Source of the DNA: Crassaminicella indica
GTDB taxonomy: Bacteria; Bacillota; Clostridia; Peptostreptococcales; Thermotaleaceae
DNA length: 64,000 nucleotides
Assembly (NCBI RefSeq): GCF_019203185.1
Contig: NZ_CP078093.1
Location: 2,267,058 to 2,331,057, forward strand
Direction: 5' to 3'
Position numbers and translations under genes: made by a program. Below the pieces are notes generated by a model. It was not told where the DNA came from. It did no database searches and saw nothing but the letters and a program-made list of their open reading frames with translations. This document shows, in pieces, positions 56,471 through 64,000 of this stretch (the stretch's first letter is position 1; each line of letters opens with the position of its first letter).

Positions 56471-57664
56471 ATGAATGTATTAGTTGTTAACTGTGGTAGT
56501 TCATCACTAAAATACCAATTGATTAATATGAGTGATGAAAGTGTAATTGCAAAGGGGTTAGTTGAAAGAATAGGTATAAAGGGTTCTGTACTAAAGCATG
56601 AAATTCCAGGAATGGATAAGGTAATTATTGAAAAGCCAATGCCTGATCATAAAGTAGCTATAGGCCTTGTGTTAGAAGCTCTTGTAGATGAAAAACATGG
56701 AGCGATAAAGGATATGAAAGAAATTTCTGCAGTAGGTCATAGAGTTGTGCATGCAGGAGAAAAATTTAGTGATTCTGTAGTAATTGATGATGAAGTAATA
56801 AAAGCATTAGAAGAATGTATTGAGTTAGCACCATTACACAATCCTGCTAATCTTATGGGAATTGCTGCTTGTAAAGAATTAATGCCAAATACGCCAATGG
56901 TAGGTGTATTTGATACAGCTTTCCATCAAACAATGCCTAAGTCATCATACATATATCCACTACCATATGAGCTTTATGAAAAATATGGTATTCGTAGATA
57001 TGGATTCCACGGAACAAGTCATAGATATGTTTCTCAAAGGGCAGCAGAATTTCTTGGCAAAAAATTAGAGGATTTAAAGATTATTACATGCCATTTAGGA
57101 AATGGAGCTAGCCTGGCTGCTATTGATGGAGGAAAATGTGTAGATACAAGTATGGGATTCACTCCACTTGAAGGGCTTGTAATGGGAACTAGATGTGGAG
57201 ATATTGACCCTGCAATAGTTACTTTCATTATGGAAAAAGAAAATTTAGATCTAGAAGGTATCAATAATTTAATGAATAAAAAATCTGGAGTGTTAGGTAT
57301 TTCAGGTGTAAGTAGTGATTTTAGAGATATTGAAAATGCTGCTAAAGAAGGAAATGAGAGAGCACAACTTGCTATTGATACTTTTGATAAGAGTGTAAAA
57401 AAATACATAGGCTCTTATGCAGCAGAAATGGGTGGCGTAGATGTTATTATATTTACAGCAGGTTTAGGTGAAAATTCTGCTTCTAACAGAGAAGAAATAT
57501 GTAAAGGATTAGAGTTTATGGGTGTTAAGATTGATCCTGAGAAAAATAATGTAAGAGGTAAGGATGCAATTATCAGCACAGATGATTCAAAGGTGAAAGT
57601 TCTTGTTATCCCTACAAATGAAGAATTAATGATTGCAAAAGACACACAAGCATTATTAAAGTAA
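56471..57664 (+). CDS. ackA: Acetate kinase
   Basis: Interconverts acetyl phosphate and acetate with ATP gain, the main energy step of clostridial acetate formation. The 397-residue protein has '[11 protein letters not shown]' at 7-17, 'GHRVVHAGE' near 90 with the catalytic Arg, '[10 protein letters not shown]' near 148, '[11 protein letters not shown]' near 208 and 'TAGLGENS' near 330. GGAGG precedes ATG 56471. Monocistronic, with promoter and terminator; pta is not in this window. Confidence 0.98.
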   Translation: MNVLVVNCGSSSLKYQLINMSDESVIAKGLVERIGIKGSVLKHEIPGMDKVIIEKPMPDHKVAIGLVLEALVDEKHGAIKDMKEISAVGHRVVHAGEKFSDSVVIDDEVIKALEECIELAPLHNPANLMGIAACKELMPNTPMVGVFDTAFHQTMPKSSYIYPLPYELYEKYGIRRYGFHGTSHRYVSQRAAEFLGKKLEDLKIITCHLGNGASLAAIDGGKCVDTSMGFTPLEGLVMGTRCGDIDPAIVTFIMEKENLDLEGINNLMNKKSGVLGISGVSSDFRDIENAAKEGNERAQLAIDTFDKSVKKYIGSYAAEMGGVDVIIFTAGLGENSASNREEICKGLEFMGVKIDPEKNNVRGKDAIISTDDSKVKVLVIPTNEELMIAKDTQALLK

Positions 57665-57668
57665 TGTA

Positions 57669-57695
57669 AAAAAGGTAGGTTGTCCTACCTTTTTG
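57669..57695. terminator. Terminator after ackA
   Basis: AAAAAGGTAGG (57669-57679), loop TTGT, CCTACCTTTTT (57684-57694). Confidence 0.92.
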
Positions 57696-57735
57696 TTATC
57701 TTATTAGAAATTAAATAACTATCAAGTATTTTAGC

Positions 57736-57764
57736 TTGACAAATAGTTACTCCATTTGTATAAT
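57736..57764 (+). promoter_or_regulatory. Consensus sigma-A promoter of yceD-rpmF
   Basis: TTGACA (57736-57741), exactly 17 nt, TATAAT (57759-57764): all twelve positions match. Expected start about 57771, some 24 nt before the yceD ATG. Confidence 0.9.
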
Positions 57765-57794
57765 TAATTCTGTTAATATGATGAGGTGAAACTG

Positions 57795-58295
57795 ATGAAA
57801 ATTAATTTGTTAGAATTAAAAGACGGATCCAAAAAAGAGTTGGAGTTAAAGGTAGAAGAGAAAATTGAAGCTCTAAGTTATTTTGGTGATGAAATACCGT
57901 TAGTTGCTCCTAGTGTTTTTAAAGGAAGAATATATAATGCAAATGGGGATCTGTACATTGAAGGTTCTGTTGAAAGTACAGGAGCGTTTAATTGTTATAG
58001 GTGCTTAAATAAGTTTCATCAAAAAATCATAGGTGAAGTTCATGAAAAACTAGTGGAAGAGAATTCTTCAGATGCTGAAATGGATGATTATTTTATGATA
58101 AAAAATAATCAGATCAATATTTCAGAAATAATCGAGAATGCTTTAATTTCAACTCTTCCTATGAAAATAGTTTGTAATGAAGACTGTAAAGGATTATGTT
58201 CAGTCTGTGGGAAGAATCTTAATGAAGGAAAATGTAATTGTGAAAAGAATGAGATTGACCCTAGACTAGCTAAATTAAAAGATTTGTTACAATAA
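57795..58295 (+). CDS. YceD family protein (DUF177)
   Basis: A 166-residue protein with the DUF177 pattern: beta-rich N-terminus, '[14 protein letters not shown]' near 71-84 with paired Cys, and a C-terminal '[24 protein letters not shown]' region that is probably zinc-binding. It almost always precedes rpmF; bacterial members are linked to 23S rRNA processing. ATG 57795 follows GAGGTGA; the GTG inside that site is rejected. Confidence 0.92.
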   Translation: MKINLLELKDGSKKELELKVEEKIEALSYFGDEIPLVAPSVFKGRIYNANGDLYIEGSVESTGAFNCYRCLNKFHQKIIGEVHEKLVEENSSDAEMDDYFMIKNNQINISEIIENALISTLPMKIVCNEDCKGLCSVCGKNLNEGKCNCEKNEIDPRLAKLKDLLQ

Positions 58296-58314
58296 TATTA
58301 AGGAGGTGGAAATA

Positions 58315-58494
58315 ATGGCAGTACCTAAGCGTAAAACATCTAAAGCAAGAAGAGATAAAAGAAGAGCATCAAATATAAAAATGACAAGCCCTAATATTGT
58401 TGAATGTCCACAATGTCATGAACCAAAATTACAACATAGAGTATGTAAAAAATGTGGTTTTTATCATGACAAAGAGGTAATGGAAGTTAAGTAA
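58315..58494 (+). CDS. rpmF: 50S ribosomal protein L32
   Basis: A 59-residue L32 starting '[18 protein letters not shown]' with a zinc ribbon of two Cys pairs ('CPQCHE', 'CKKCGF'). ATG 58315 follows AAGGAGGTGG. It lies 19 nt after yceD and ends at a strong terminator, so it is separated from the lipid operon. Confidence 0.97.
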   Translation: MAVPKRKTSKARRDKRRASNIKMTSPNIVECPQCHEPKLQHRVCKKCGFYHDKEVMEVK

Positions 58495-58495
58495 T

Positions 58496-58533
58496 AAAAA
58501 ATAGTAATGATGATATCATCATTACTATTTTTT
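58496..58533. terminator. Terminator after rpmF
   Basis: A 38-nt perfect palindrome (19 bp each side), A-run on the left and T-run on the right. Confidence 0.92.
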
Positions 58534-58562
58534 ATTTATGTGATAAAAATAGTAATAGATAG

Positions 58563-58613
58563 TTGATTTATATAATAAAATAATATATACTAAACATTAG
58601 TATCAGGTACTAA
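58563..58613 (+). promoter_or_regulatory. fapR promoter with FapR operator
   Basis: TTGATT (58563-58568), 17 nt, TATACT (58586-58591), then TTAGTATCAGGTACTAA (58597-58613) over the expected start site. This palindrome fits the FapR operator and matches 15614-15630 exactly. Further TACTAA half-sites lie at 58588 and 58621. Autoregulation of the fap operon is established in Bacillus. Confidence 0.85.
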
Positions 58614-58640
58614 ATTCAAGTACTAAAAGAGGTGGAAGGA

Positions 58641-59207
58641 ATGCCTAAGAAACGAATACCTAAAAAAGTTAGACAAACAGAGCTGTTAAAAAAGATTGAA
58701 AATGAGCCTTTTGTTACAGATGAAGAATTAAGTGAGCATTTTAATGTTAGTATACAAACTATACGTTTAGATAGATTAGAATTAGGAATTCCAGAGTTAA
58801 GACAAAGAATTAAAAAGGTCGCTCAAAAAAACTACTCAAAGGTAACTAGCTTGGGAGAATCAGAAATAATTGGTGAGTTGATTGATTTAAACTTGAATGA
58901 AAGTGCTATTTCTATGCTTGAGACGACAGAAGACATGGCATTTAAAAGAACAAAGGTTGTTAGGGGACACCATATATTTTCAATGGCAGAGTCTTTAGCA
59001 ATGGCTGTTATTAATGCAAAAGTTGCTTTGACAGGCGTTGCAAATATGAAATATAGGACAGCGGTGAAGGCTTCAGAAAAATTAGTAGCAAAAGCTGAAG
59101 TTGTAAAAATTAGAGGAAATAAATATTTTGTTCATGTAAAAATATATGTAAAGCAAGAGCAGGTTTTTAGAGGAAAGTTTATTCTGGTAGCTATAGAAGA
59201 AGAATAA
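58641..59207 (+). CDS. fapR: Fatty acid and phospholipid biosynthesis repressor FapR
   Basis: Malonyl-CoA-responsive repressor of membrane lipid genes. The 188-residue protein has a DeoR-like helix-turn-helix (about 15-50; 'VTDEELSEHFNVSIQTIRLDRLEL') and a hot-dog effector domain (about 75-188; 'VVRGHHIFSMAESLAMAVI' contains the ligand region). ATG 58641 follows AGAGGTGG. It heads the fapR-plsX-fabH-fabK-fabD-fabG-acpP operon and has its own operator. Confidence 0.95.
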   Translation: MPKKRIPKKVRQTELLKKIENEPFVTDEELSEHFNVSIQTIRLDRLELGIPELRQRIKKVAQKNYSKVTSLGESEIIGELIDLNLNESAISMLETTEDMAFKRTKVVRGHHIFSMAESLAMAVINAKVALTGVANMKYRTAVKASEKLVAKAEVVKIRGNKYFVHVKIYVKQEQVFRGKFILVAIEEE

Positions 59208-59219
59208 GAGGGTGTTAAT

Positions 59220-60233
59220 ATGAGAATAGCTGTTGATGGAATGGGTGGAGACCATGCACCTAAAGAAATTGTAAAGGGCTGTATTGAGTGCATTAATGAA
59301 GTAGATGATATAGATATTTTTTTAATAGGACAAAAAAATTTAATAGAAAAAGAATTAGAAAAATATGCGTTTGATTCTACTAGAATTAAAATAATACATG
59401 CATCTGAAATTATCACAAATGAGGATAAGCCAGTAAAAGCTGTAAGAAGAAAGAAAGATTCATCTATGATTGTGGGCTTGAATTTGTTAAAAGAGAGAAA
59501 AGTAGAGGCTTTTATTTCAGCAGGCAATACAGGTGCACTACTTGCAGGAAGCTTGTTTAATTTAGGAAGAATTAAAGGTATTGATAGACCTGCTATAGCT
59601 TCTGTATATCCTACAACAAAAGGGATTTCATTGCTAGTAGATGCTGGAGCAAATGCTGAATGTAAAGCAAGAAATTTATTAGAGTTTGGATTGATGGGCT
59701 CTGTATATGTTGAGAAGGTGTTAGGAAAGGAAAATCCGTCTATAGGATTAGCAAATATTGGGATAGAAGAAGGGAAAGGTACACAGCTAATAAAAGAATC
59801 CTTTGAATTATTCAAAAAAACAGACTTGAATTTTTGTGGAAATGCAGAAGTAAGAGATCTTCCAAAAGGAATTGTAGATGTTATTGTGTGTGATGGATTT
59901 GTAGGAAATGTAATTTTAAAGCTTACAGAGGGAGTAGCGATGACAATAATGTCTATGCTGAAGGAACAATTCACAAAAAATTTTATAAATAAAATAGGAG
60001 CAGCGATTTTAAAAGGGTCTTTGAAAGAATTTAAGAAAAACCTTGATTATACTGAGTATGGTGGAGCACCGCTTTTAGGGATAAATGGTGCTGTAGTGAA
60101 GGCGCATGGAAGCTCTAATGCGAAAGCTATAAAAAATGCAATCAAACAAGCAAAAATTTTTGTAGAAGGAGAAGTAGTTCAGATAATTAATAGGGAAATA
60201 TGTAGAATAGGAGATGAAAATAATGCAGAATAA
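59220..60233 (+). CDS. plsX: Phosphate acyltransferase PlsX
   Basis: Makes acyl phosphate from acyl-ACP, the acyl donor for PlsY. The 337-residue protein begins 'MRIAVDGMGGDHAPKEIVKG' and keeps 'SAGNTGALLAGSLF' near 99 and 'VCDGFVGNVILKLTEG' near 222. It follows fapR by 12 nt and overlaps the fabH upstream region. plsY itself is not in the window. Confidence 0.96.
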   Translation: MRIAVDGMGGDHAPKEIVKGCIECINEVDDIDIFLIGQKNLIEKELEKYAFDSTRIKIIHASEIITNEDKPVKAVRRKKDSSMIVGLNLLKERKVEAFISAGNTGALLAGSLFNLGRIKGIDRPAIASVYPTTKGISLLVDAGANAECKARNLLEFGLMGSVYVEKVLGKENPSIGLANIGIEEGKGTQLIKESFELFKKTDLNFCGNAEVRDLPKGIVDVIVCDGFVGNVILKLTEGVAMTIMSMLKEQFTKNFINKIGAAILKGSLKEFKKNLDYTEYGGAPLLGINGAVVKAHGSSNAKAIKNAIKQAKIFVEGEVVQIINREICRIGDENNAE

Positions 60234-61221
60234 ACTTAGATCAGTAGGGATATTGGGAACAGGAAGTTACTTACCAGAAAAAGTGCTTACAAATTATGAT
60301 CTTGAAAAAATGGTTGATACGTCTCATGAATGGATTGTGAAAAGAACTGGAATCGAACAAAGACATATTGCAGATGAAAATACTGCTACTTCAGATTTAG
60401 CTACAAAAGCTGCTTTAAGAGCATTAGAAGATGCTGGAGTTTTACCAGAAGAAATTGATTTAATTATTGTAGCTACAGTTACACCTGATATGAGTCTGCC
60501 TGCAACAGCATGTATTGTTCAAAAAAATATTGGTGCAATGAATGCAGCAGCTTTTGACTTAGAAGCAGCTTGCTCAGGTTTTTTATATGGAATGACAGTA
60601 GGACAGCAATTTATTGCTACAGGTATGTATGATAAGATTTTAGTAATTGGTGCTGAAACATTATCTAAGATTGTTGATTGGACTGATAGAGGTACTTGTA
60701 TATTATTTGGAGATGGAGCAGGAGCAGTAGTATTAGGACCTACAGAAGATGGAATGGGAATTCTTTCGATGACTATGGGAGCAGATGGAGAAGGAGGAAA
60801 ATTCTTATTTACACCGGCAGGTGGATCAAGAATGCCAGCATCTGTTGATACTGTAAAAGAAAAACTACATTATTTAAAAATGGATGGCAGTGAAGTGTTT
60901 AAGTTTGCAGTTAGAATCATGGGAAAAGCTGCAAAAGAAGTCATAGAAAAAAGTGGAAATAATATTGAAGATATTGACTATCTTGTTCCACACCAAGCCA
61001 ATATAAGAATTGTTAATTCTGCTGCTAAGAAGCTAAAGCTTGATATGGAAAAAGTATATGTGAATTTAGATAAAATAGCTAATACTTCAGCAGCATCTGT
61101 ACCAATTGCATTAGATGAAGCGGTAAAGATGGGTAAGATTAAAAAAGGAGATTTAGTAGTAATGGTAGGTTTTGGCGGAGGTCTTACTTGGGGAGCAAGT
61201 GCAATTAGATGGAATAAGTAG
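60223..61221 (+). CDS. fabH: Beta-ketoacyl-ACP synthase III
   Basis: Condenses acyl-CoA with malonyl-ACP to start fatty-acid synthesis. The 332-residue protein has the catalytic Cys at 117 in '[12 protein letters not shown]', His in 'VPHQANIRI' and Asn in '[14 protein letters not shown]'. I start at ATG 60223, nine bases after AGGAG; ATG 60214 touches the site. The start overlaps the end of plsX by 11 nt. Confidence 0.97.
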   Translation: MQNKLRSVGILGTGSYLPEKVLTNYDLEKMVDTSHEWIVKRTGIEQRHIADENTATSDLATKAALRALEDAGVLPEEIDLIIVATVTPDMSLPATACIVQKNIGAMNAAAFDLEAACSGFLYGMTVGQQFIATGMYDKILVIGAETLSKIVDWTDRGTCILFGDGAGAVVLGPTEDGMGILSMTMGADGEGGKFLFTPAGGSRMPASVDTVKEKLHYLKMDGSEVFKFAVRIMGKAAKEVIEKSGNNIEDIDYLVPHQANIRIVNSAAKKLKLDMEKVYVNLDKIANTSAASVPIALDEAVKMGKIKKGDLVVMVGFGGGLTWGASAIRWNK

Positions 61222-61238
61222 TTTTAAGGGGTGTTTAT

Positions 61239-62183
61239 ATGATTAATTCAAAGTTGTGTGAAATTTTAGATATAAAATATCCGATTATACAAGGAGCTAT
61301 GGCATGGATTTCTACAGCAGAGCTTGCTGCTGCTGTTTCTAATGCAGGAGGACTCGGTATTATTGCAGGAGGAAATGCTCCAGCGGAAATTATAAAAAAA
61401 GAAATAGATAAAATAAGAGAGTTAACAGATAAGCCTTATGCTATTAATGTAATGCTTTTATCTCCATATGTGGATGAAATTATTGATTTAGTTATTTCAG
61501 AAAAAGTTCCTGTCATTACTACAGGAGCAGGAAACCCTGGTAAATATATGAAAGACCTAAAAGGTGCAGGTACAAAGGTAATTCCTGTAGTACCTTCAGT
61601 AGCTCTTGCTAAGAGAGTTGAAAAGAGTGGAGCAGATGCAGTTATTGTTGAAGGAACAGAAGCGGGAGGACACATAGGAGAGTTAACAACGATGGTATTA
61701 GTACCACAAGTAGTAGATGCTGTAAATATTCCAGTTATTGCTGCTGGAGGAATCGGTGATGGAAGAGGAATGATGGCAGCCTTTTGTCTTGGAGCAGAAG
61801 GGGTTCAAGTTGGAACTAGATTTGTATGTTCTAAGGAATGTAAAGTGCATGAAAAATATAAAGAAAGAATATTAAAAGCAAAAGACAGAGATACGATTGT
61901 TACAGGAAGAAGCACTGGCCATCCAGTAAGGGTAATTAAAAATAAATTATCTAAGGAATTTGAAATGTTAGAAAAGTCAGGTGCATCTATAGAAGAAATT
62001 GAAAAATTAGGAGCAGGAAAACTGAAGCTTGCTGCTGTTGATGGTGATATAGAGAATGGATCTATTATGTCAGGACAAATTGCTGGGCTTATAAAAGATA
62101 TTAAAAGCTGTAGTGAAATTATTGAAGAAATGATGAATCAAATGACAAATATTTATCAATCAATGAATTTCATATGTAAATAA
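61239..62183 (+). CDS. fabK: Enoyl-ACP reductase II (FMN-dependent)
   Basis: Final reductive step of each elongation round. The 314-residue TIM barrel has '[32 protein letters not shown]' type N-terminus, '[11 protein letters not shown]' near 140 and '[28 protein letters not shown]' type FMN-binding segment. It belongs to the FabK/nitronate monooxygenase fold; the place in a fab operon settles FabK. Using FabK instead of FabI predicts triclosan tolerance. Confidence 0.96.
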   Translation: MINSKLCEILDIKYPIIQGAMAWISTAELAAAVSNAGGLGIIAGGNAPAEIIKKEIDKIRELTDKPYAINVMLLSPYVDEIIDLVISEKVPVITTGAGNPGKYMKDLKGAGTKVIPVVPSVALAKRVEKSGADAVIVEGTEAGGHIGELTTMVLVPQVVDAVNIPVIAAGGIGDGRGMMAAFCLGAEGVQVGTRFVCSKECKVHEKYKERILKAKDRDTIVTGRSTGHPVRVIKNKLSKEFEMLEKSGASIEEIEKLGAGKLKLAAVDGDIENGSIMSGQIAGLIKDIKSCSEIIEEMMNQMTNIYQSMNFICK

Positions 62184-62195
62184 GGAGTGAAGAAA

Positions 62196-63137
62196 ATGTC
62201 AAAACTTGCTTTTGTTTTTCCAGGTCAGGGAGCTCAATATGTAGGAATGGGAAAGGATATTGTAGAAAATTTTGAAATCGCTAATAAAATATTTGAACAA
62301 GCTAGTGAAGCTATAGGGTATGATATGAAGAAGATGTGCTTTGAAGGTCCAGAGGAAGAATTAAAAAAAACTGAAAATACACAGCCTGCGATACTTACAA
62401 CATGTATAGCTATAGCAAAAGTCCTTGAAGAAAAAGGAATAACCCCTGATATAAGTGCAGGTTTAAGTTTAGGAGAATATGCATCTTTAGTAATGGCGAA
62501 TGTAATGGATTTTAAAGATGCTGTTTTATTAGTAAAAAAGAGAGGAAAATACATGCAAGAAGCAGTTCCATTAGGAGTTGGAACAATGGCTGCAATTTTA
62601 GGGATGGAAAGAGAAGATTTAGAGAAAGCATTAGAAAAAGCAAAAGAATTTGGAATAGTAGAGGCTGCAAACTTTAATAGTCCAGGACAAATTGTAATAT
62701 CAGGAGAAGTGAGTGCTGTTGAGAAAGCGTGTGAATTTACAAAAGAGATGGGAGCGAAAAAAGCAGTAGTACTTCCAGTAAGTGCTCCTTTTCATTGTTC
62801 TATGCTAGTACCTGCAGGGGAAAAATTAGCACTTGAACTTGAAAACGTTAAGATTAATGATTTTAAAATACCAGTCATTGCAAATGTTAATGCTGATTAC
62901 TATAAAGAAAAGACAGAAGTAAAAGATCTACTTGTAAAGCAAGTAAGTCATTCGGTTTTATGGGAAGATAGTGTAATAAAAATGCTAGAAGCTGGGGTAG
63001 ATACTTTTATAGAAATTGGACCAGGAAAATCTTTAAGTGGATTTATTAAAAAGATTAATAGAAAATTAAAGAAAGAAATTTCCATATACAATGTAGAAAA
63101 TATTGAGACATTAGAAAAGCTATTATCTAACTTTTAA
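62196..63137 (+). CDS. fabD: Malonyl-CoA-ACP transacylase
   Basis: Loads malonyl groups on acyl carrier protein. The 313-residue protein has 'VFPGQGAQYVGMG' near 6-18, the nucleophile Ser 91 in 'GLSLGEYASL', and the catalytic His in 'APFHCSMLVPA' near 198. ATG 62196 follows AAGGAGTGA; GTG 62187 lies inside that site. Confidence 0.97.
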   Translation: MSKLAFVFPGQGAQYVGMGKDIVENFEIANKIFEQASEAIGYDMKKMCFEGPEEELKKTENTQPAILTTCIAIAKVLEEKGITPDISAGLSLGEYASLVMANVMDFKDAVLLVKKRGKYMQEAVPLGVGTMAAILGMEREDLEKALEKAKEFGIVEAANFNSPGQIVISGEVSAVEKACEFTKEMGAKKAVVLPVSAPFHCSMLVPAGEKLALELENVKINDFKIPVIANVNADYYKEKTEVKDLLVKQVSHSVLWEDSVIKMLEAGVDTFIEIGPGKSLSGFIKKINRKLKKEISIYNVENIETLEKLLSNF

Positions 63138-63157
63138 TATCAATAGGAGGGAAAGTA

Positions 63158-63901
63158 ATGAATTTAGCAGGAAAAGTGGCTGTTGTAACAGGTGGATCAA
63201 GAGGGATTGGCAAAGCAATTGCTTTAAAATTAGCAAGTTTGGGAGCAAATATTGTTGTAAATTATACGAGCAATGCAGCAAAAGCTGAAGAAGTTGTAAA
63301 AGAAATAAAGGATATGGGGAAATTTGCTATTGCATTAAAAGCAGATGTTTCTAATGCTGAAGAAGTACAAAGCTTTATAAAAGAAGTTGAGGAAAAATTT
63401 GATACGATTGATATATTAGTAAATAATGCTGGTGTTACAAGAGATACATTACTTATGAAAATGAAAGAAGAAGATTGGGATAAGGTAATGAATATAAATC
63501 TTAAGGGTACATATAATTGCACAAAGGCAGTTATAAGAAAAATGATGAAACAAAAAAGCGGAAAAATTGTAAATGTAGCATCTGTTGTAGGGATAACAGG
63601 GAATGCAGGACAGGCGAATTATGCAGCATCAAAAGCTGGGGTTATAGGATTTACAAAGTCTATTGCAAAAGAATTAGGATCAAGAGGTATTAATGTGAAT
63701 GCTGTAGCACCAGGATTTATTGAAACAGATATGACAGATGTTTTATCTGATAAAGTAAAGGAAGAACTTATAAAGCAGATTCCAATGAAAAAATTAGGAA
63801 AGGCTGAAGACGTTGCAAATGTTGTAGCATTTTTATGTTCAGATCAAGCAAGTTATATTACAGGACAGGTGTTAAATATAGATGGCGGAATGGCTATGTA
63901 A
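63158..63901 (+). CDS. fabG: 3-oxoacyl-ACP reductase FabG
   Basis: NADPH-dependent reductase of the elongation cycle. The 247-residue short-chain dehydrogenase has the cofactor motif TGGSRGIG at 11-18, 'NNAG' near 89-92 and the catalytic triad S142, Y155 and K159. AGGAGGG precedes ATG 63158. Order fabK-fabD-fabG-acpP is standard for Clostridia. Confidence 0.97.
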   Translation: MNLAGKVAVVTGGSRGIGKAIALKLASLGANIVVNYTSNAAKAEEVVKEIKDMGKFAIALKADVSNAEEVQSFIKEVEEKFDTIDILVNNAGVTRDTLLMKMKEEDWDKVMNINLKGTYNCTKAVIRKMMKQKSGKIVNVASVVGITGNAGQANYAASKAGVIGFTKSIAKELGSRGINVNAVAPGFIETDMTDVLSDKVKEELIKQIPMKKLGKAEDVANVVAFLCSDQASYITGQVLNIDGGMAM

Positions 63902-63925
63902 TAAAGGTTGAGAGGAGGTGACAGT

Positions 63926-64000
63926 ATGATATTTGAAAAGGTTGTTGAGATTATTGCTGATCAACTAGGTTTGGAGGAGACAGATCATATTCAGCTAGAA
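63926..64000 (+). CDS. acpP: Acyl carrier protein (5' part)
   Basis: The first 25 codons, beginning 'MIFEKVVEIIADQLGL', match the first helix of acyl carrier protein. GAGGAGGTGA lies before ATG 63926. The gene runs off the right edge, so the DSL phosphopantetheine site is not seen. Position after fabG supports the call. Confidence 0.9.
   Translation, partial: MIFEKVVEIIADQLGLEETDHIQLE

Noticed and set aside
59132-59974. 280-codon minus-strand open frame over plsX
   Set aside because: No ribosome site and no recognisable domain; plsX on the plus strand is certain, and the long frame reflects its codon bias.

Overview
The window is an AT-rich, gene-dense core segment of a chromosome from an anaerobic, endospore-forming Firmicute of the class Clostridia. 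The evidence is the sporulation set (spoIIGA, sigE, sigG, spoIVA, ylbJ, a yteA-like gene, an alpha/beta SASP), the low-GC Gram-positive gene orders, FapR and FabK instead of FabI, and an acetate kinase gene. Gene content resembles Alkaliphilus- or Crassaminicella-like clostridia, but I cannot name a species. I see no prophage, insertion sequence, CRISPR array, defence island or obvious horizontally acquired block.

Layout. (1) 1-6900: end of an ftsQ-like gene, two DUF881 genes, sbp and ftsZ (division), then spoIIGA-sigE-sigG, ylmC and nrdR. (2) 6990-14300: pgeF, a PhoP/PhoR-type two-component system, pstS, and pstCAB; phased PhoP boxes precede pstS and pstC. (3) 14400-21250: a YIEGIA protein and its small partner, a PDZ/radical-SAM DUF512 protein, der, gpsA, spoIVA, and a lone tRNA-Pro(GGG). 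(4) 21460-25530: HlyD-like gene, yggS, sepF, yggT, ylmH, divIVA. (5) 25650-29510: mtnN, DUF5665, yteA, lspA, rluD, pyrR, convergent with rqcH (29522-31303, minus). (6) 31615-46556: yicC, remA, gmk, rpoZ, coaBC, priA, def, fmt, DUF116, a YugP-type protease, rsmB, then PP2C, prkC, rsgA, rpe, thiN. (7) 46650-51840: two tiny membrane-protein genes, rpmB (minus), asp23-like, fakA-like, recG, SASP. (8) 52114-57664: rsmD, coaD, a coiled-coil gene, ylbJ and tmcAL (minus), ackA. (9) 57795-64000: yceD, rpmF, then fapR-plsX-fabH-fabK-fabD-fabG-acpP (truncated by the window edge).

Regulation is the most informative layer. A 17-bp FapR-type operator before fapR recurs, identical, before DUF512-der-gpsA, suggesting that fatty-acid synthesis and the glycerol-3-phosphate backbone gene are co-controlled. 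Developmental promoters can be read directly: a Spo0A-type promoter with a 21-bp spacer before spoIIGA, a sigma-F-type promoter before sigG, and a sigma-E-type promoter before spoIVA. A ~183-nt imperfect inverted repeat of unknown nature lies between pstS and pstC. At the locus that holds spoVM in Bacillus, I find no SpoVM-like peptide but two 51- and 58-residue membrane proteins. I found no convincing wholly new multi-gene system; the leads are regulatory and small-ORF observations.
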